A stretch of 64,000 nucleotides of DNA. Origin: Streptomyces typhae (GTDB lineage Bacteria; Actinomycetota; Actinomycetes; Streptomycetales; Streptomycetaceae). The notes below the pieces were generated by a model. It worked only from the letters and a program-made list of their open reading frames with translations. It ran no database searches and was not told the DNA's origin. Numbering within the stretch: the stretch's first letter is position 1; each line of letters opens with the position of its first letter. A program made the position numbers and the translations under genes. The stretch lies in the NCBI RefSeq assembly GCF_009755605.1, contig NZ_WPNZ01000023.1, positions 1-64,000 of the forward strand. Direction: 5' to 3'. This document shows, one piece after another, positions 63,818 through 64,000 of the stretch.

Positions 63818-64000
63818 TCAGCCGATCTGCACGTTCTTGTCGAGGGTCACCTGGTCGATGTCGGAGGTGCGCACGGTCAGCTTGACCTGCCACTTGCCCG
63901 CCATGGGGATCTGCACCCCGCTCGCGCTCCAGTGTCCCGTGGCGATGCGGTCGGGGGCGACGGGCAGCGGGCCGACGTCCTTGGCCTTGAGGGTGAAGGA
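63818..64000 (-). CDS. C-terminal part of a probable CopC/CopD-type copper protein (partial)
   Basis: The last 60 residues of a gene running off the window. The tail reads HWSASGVQIPMAGKWQVKLT and VRTSDIDQVTLDKNVQIG, as in the C-terminus of actinobacterial CopC/CopD fusion proteins in my recollection. It sits directly before the dtpA gene (four bases to its start), so it is likely co-transcribed with it in a copper-related operon. Confidence 0.55.
   Translation of the reverse strand, partial: SFTLKAKDVGPLPVAPDRIATGHWSASGVQIPMAGKWQVKLTVRTSDIDQVTLDKNVQIG

Overview
This is high-GC actinobacterial DNA, almost certainly Streptomyces, from close to the chromosomal replication origin. The reasons are the codon bias, the gene set ssgR/ssgA, ptpA, thiC, hisC, cydA-cydB-cydDC, serS, pheA and a dtpA-type peroxidase, several copies of the ParB site parS (GTTTCACGTGAAAC and near matches), and two groups of DnaA boxes. 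From memory, the order hisC-cydAB-cydDC-sensor kinase-peptidase to serS-pheA-dtpA matches the region around SCO3944-SCO3963 of S. coelicolor. This was not checked by alignment.

Layout. Positions 1-9528 are an accessory region. It holds the 3' remnant of a tniA-like transposase gene cut by an IS630-type element, then intact tniB and tniQ, then a two-gene nuclease operon on the opposite strand (a PD-(D/E)XK nuclease and a TIR-like/Mrr fusion) that looks like defence cargo. The right end of this Tn7/Tn5053-type element is at 6304. Four bases later an inverted copy of the same end begins. A second element without a transposase (6309-9528) carries small hypothetical genes, including a truncated DUF3885-like gene and a frameshifted gene, and closes with a matching right end at 9528.

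From 9529 onward the sequence is ordinary core chromosome. 9569-21000 carries an alpha/beta hydrolase, a class C serine hydrolase, GNATs, a MarR/MFS efflux pair, an HbpS-like protein, a HAD phosphatase, a flavohemoprotein, a Nudix protein and a LysR regulator. 21284-26674 carries a trans-sulfuration enzyme coupled to ptpA, a holin-like membrane protein, a cupin, a DUF5326 protein, and the sporulation pair ssgR-ssgA. 26793-36014 carries a YibE/F protein, a TPP riboswitch with thiC, a TerD-vWA protein, a membrane protein, a PPP-type phosphatase and a LacI regulator. 36502-44596 carries hisC and the Rex-controlled cytochrome bd genes cydA-cydB-cydDC. 44684-53812 carries a GAF sensor kinase, an M23 peptidase, a HAD phosphatase, a luciferase-like oxidoreductase, a MerR regulator, and an M24 peptidase coupled to a hydrolase-SDR fusion. 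54155-57878 is a four-gene ABC-2 exporter operon. 58051-64000 carries serS coupled to a HAD phosphatase, pheA, dtpA and the end of a likely copper protein gene.

Two themes cut across the window. Chromosome-organisation sites (parS, DnaA boxes) sit in intergenic DNA, over start codons and inside one terminator-like palindrome. Tandem repeats with units of 5 to 46 bases are also unusually common, both between genes and inside conserved genes such as cydDC, ssgR, the flavohemoprotein and the phosphatase, where they add low-complexity protein segments.
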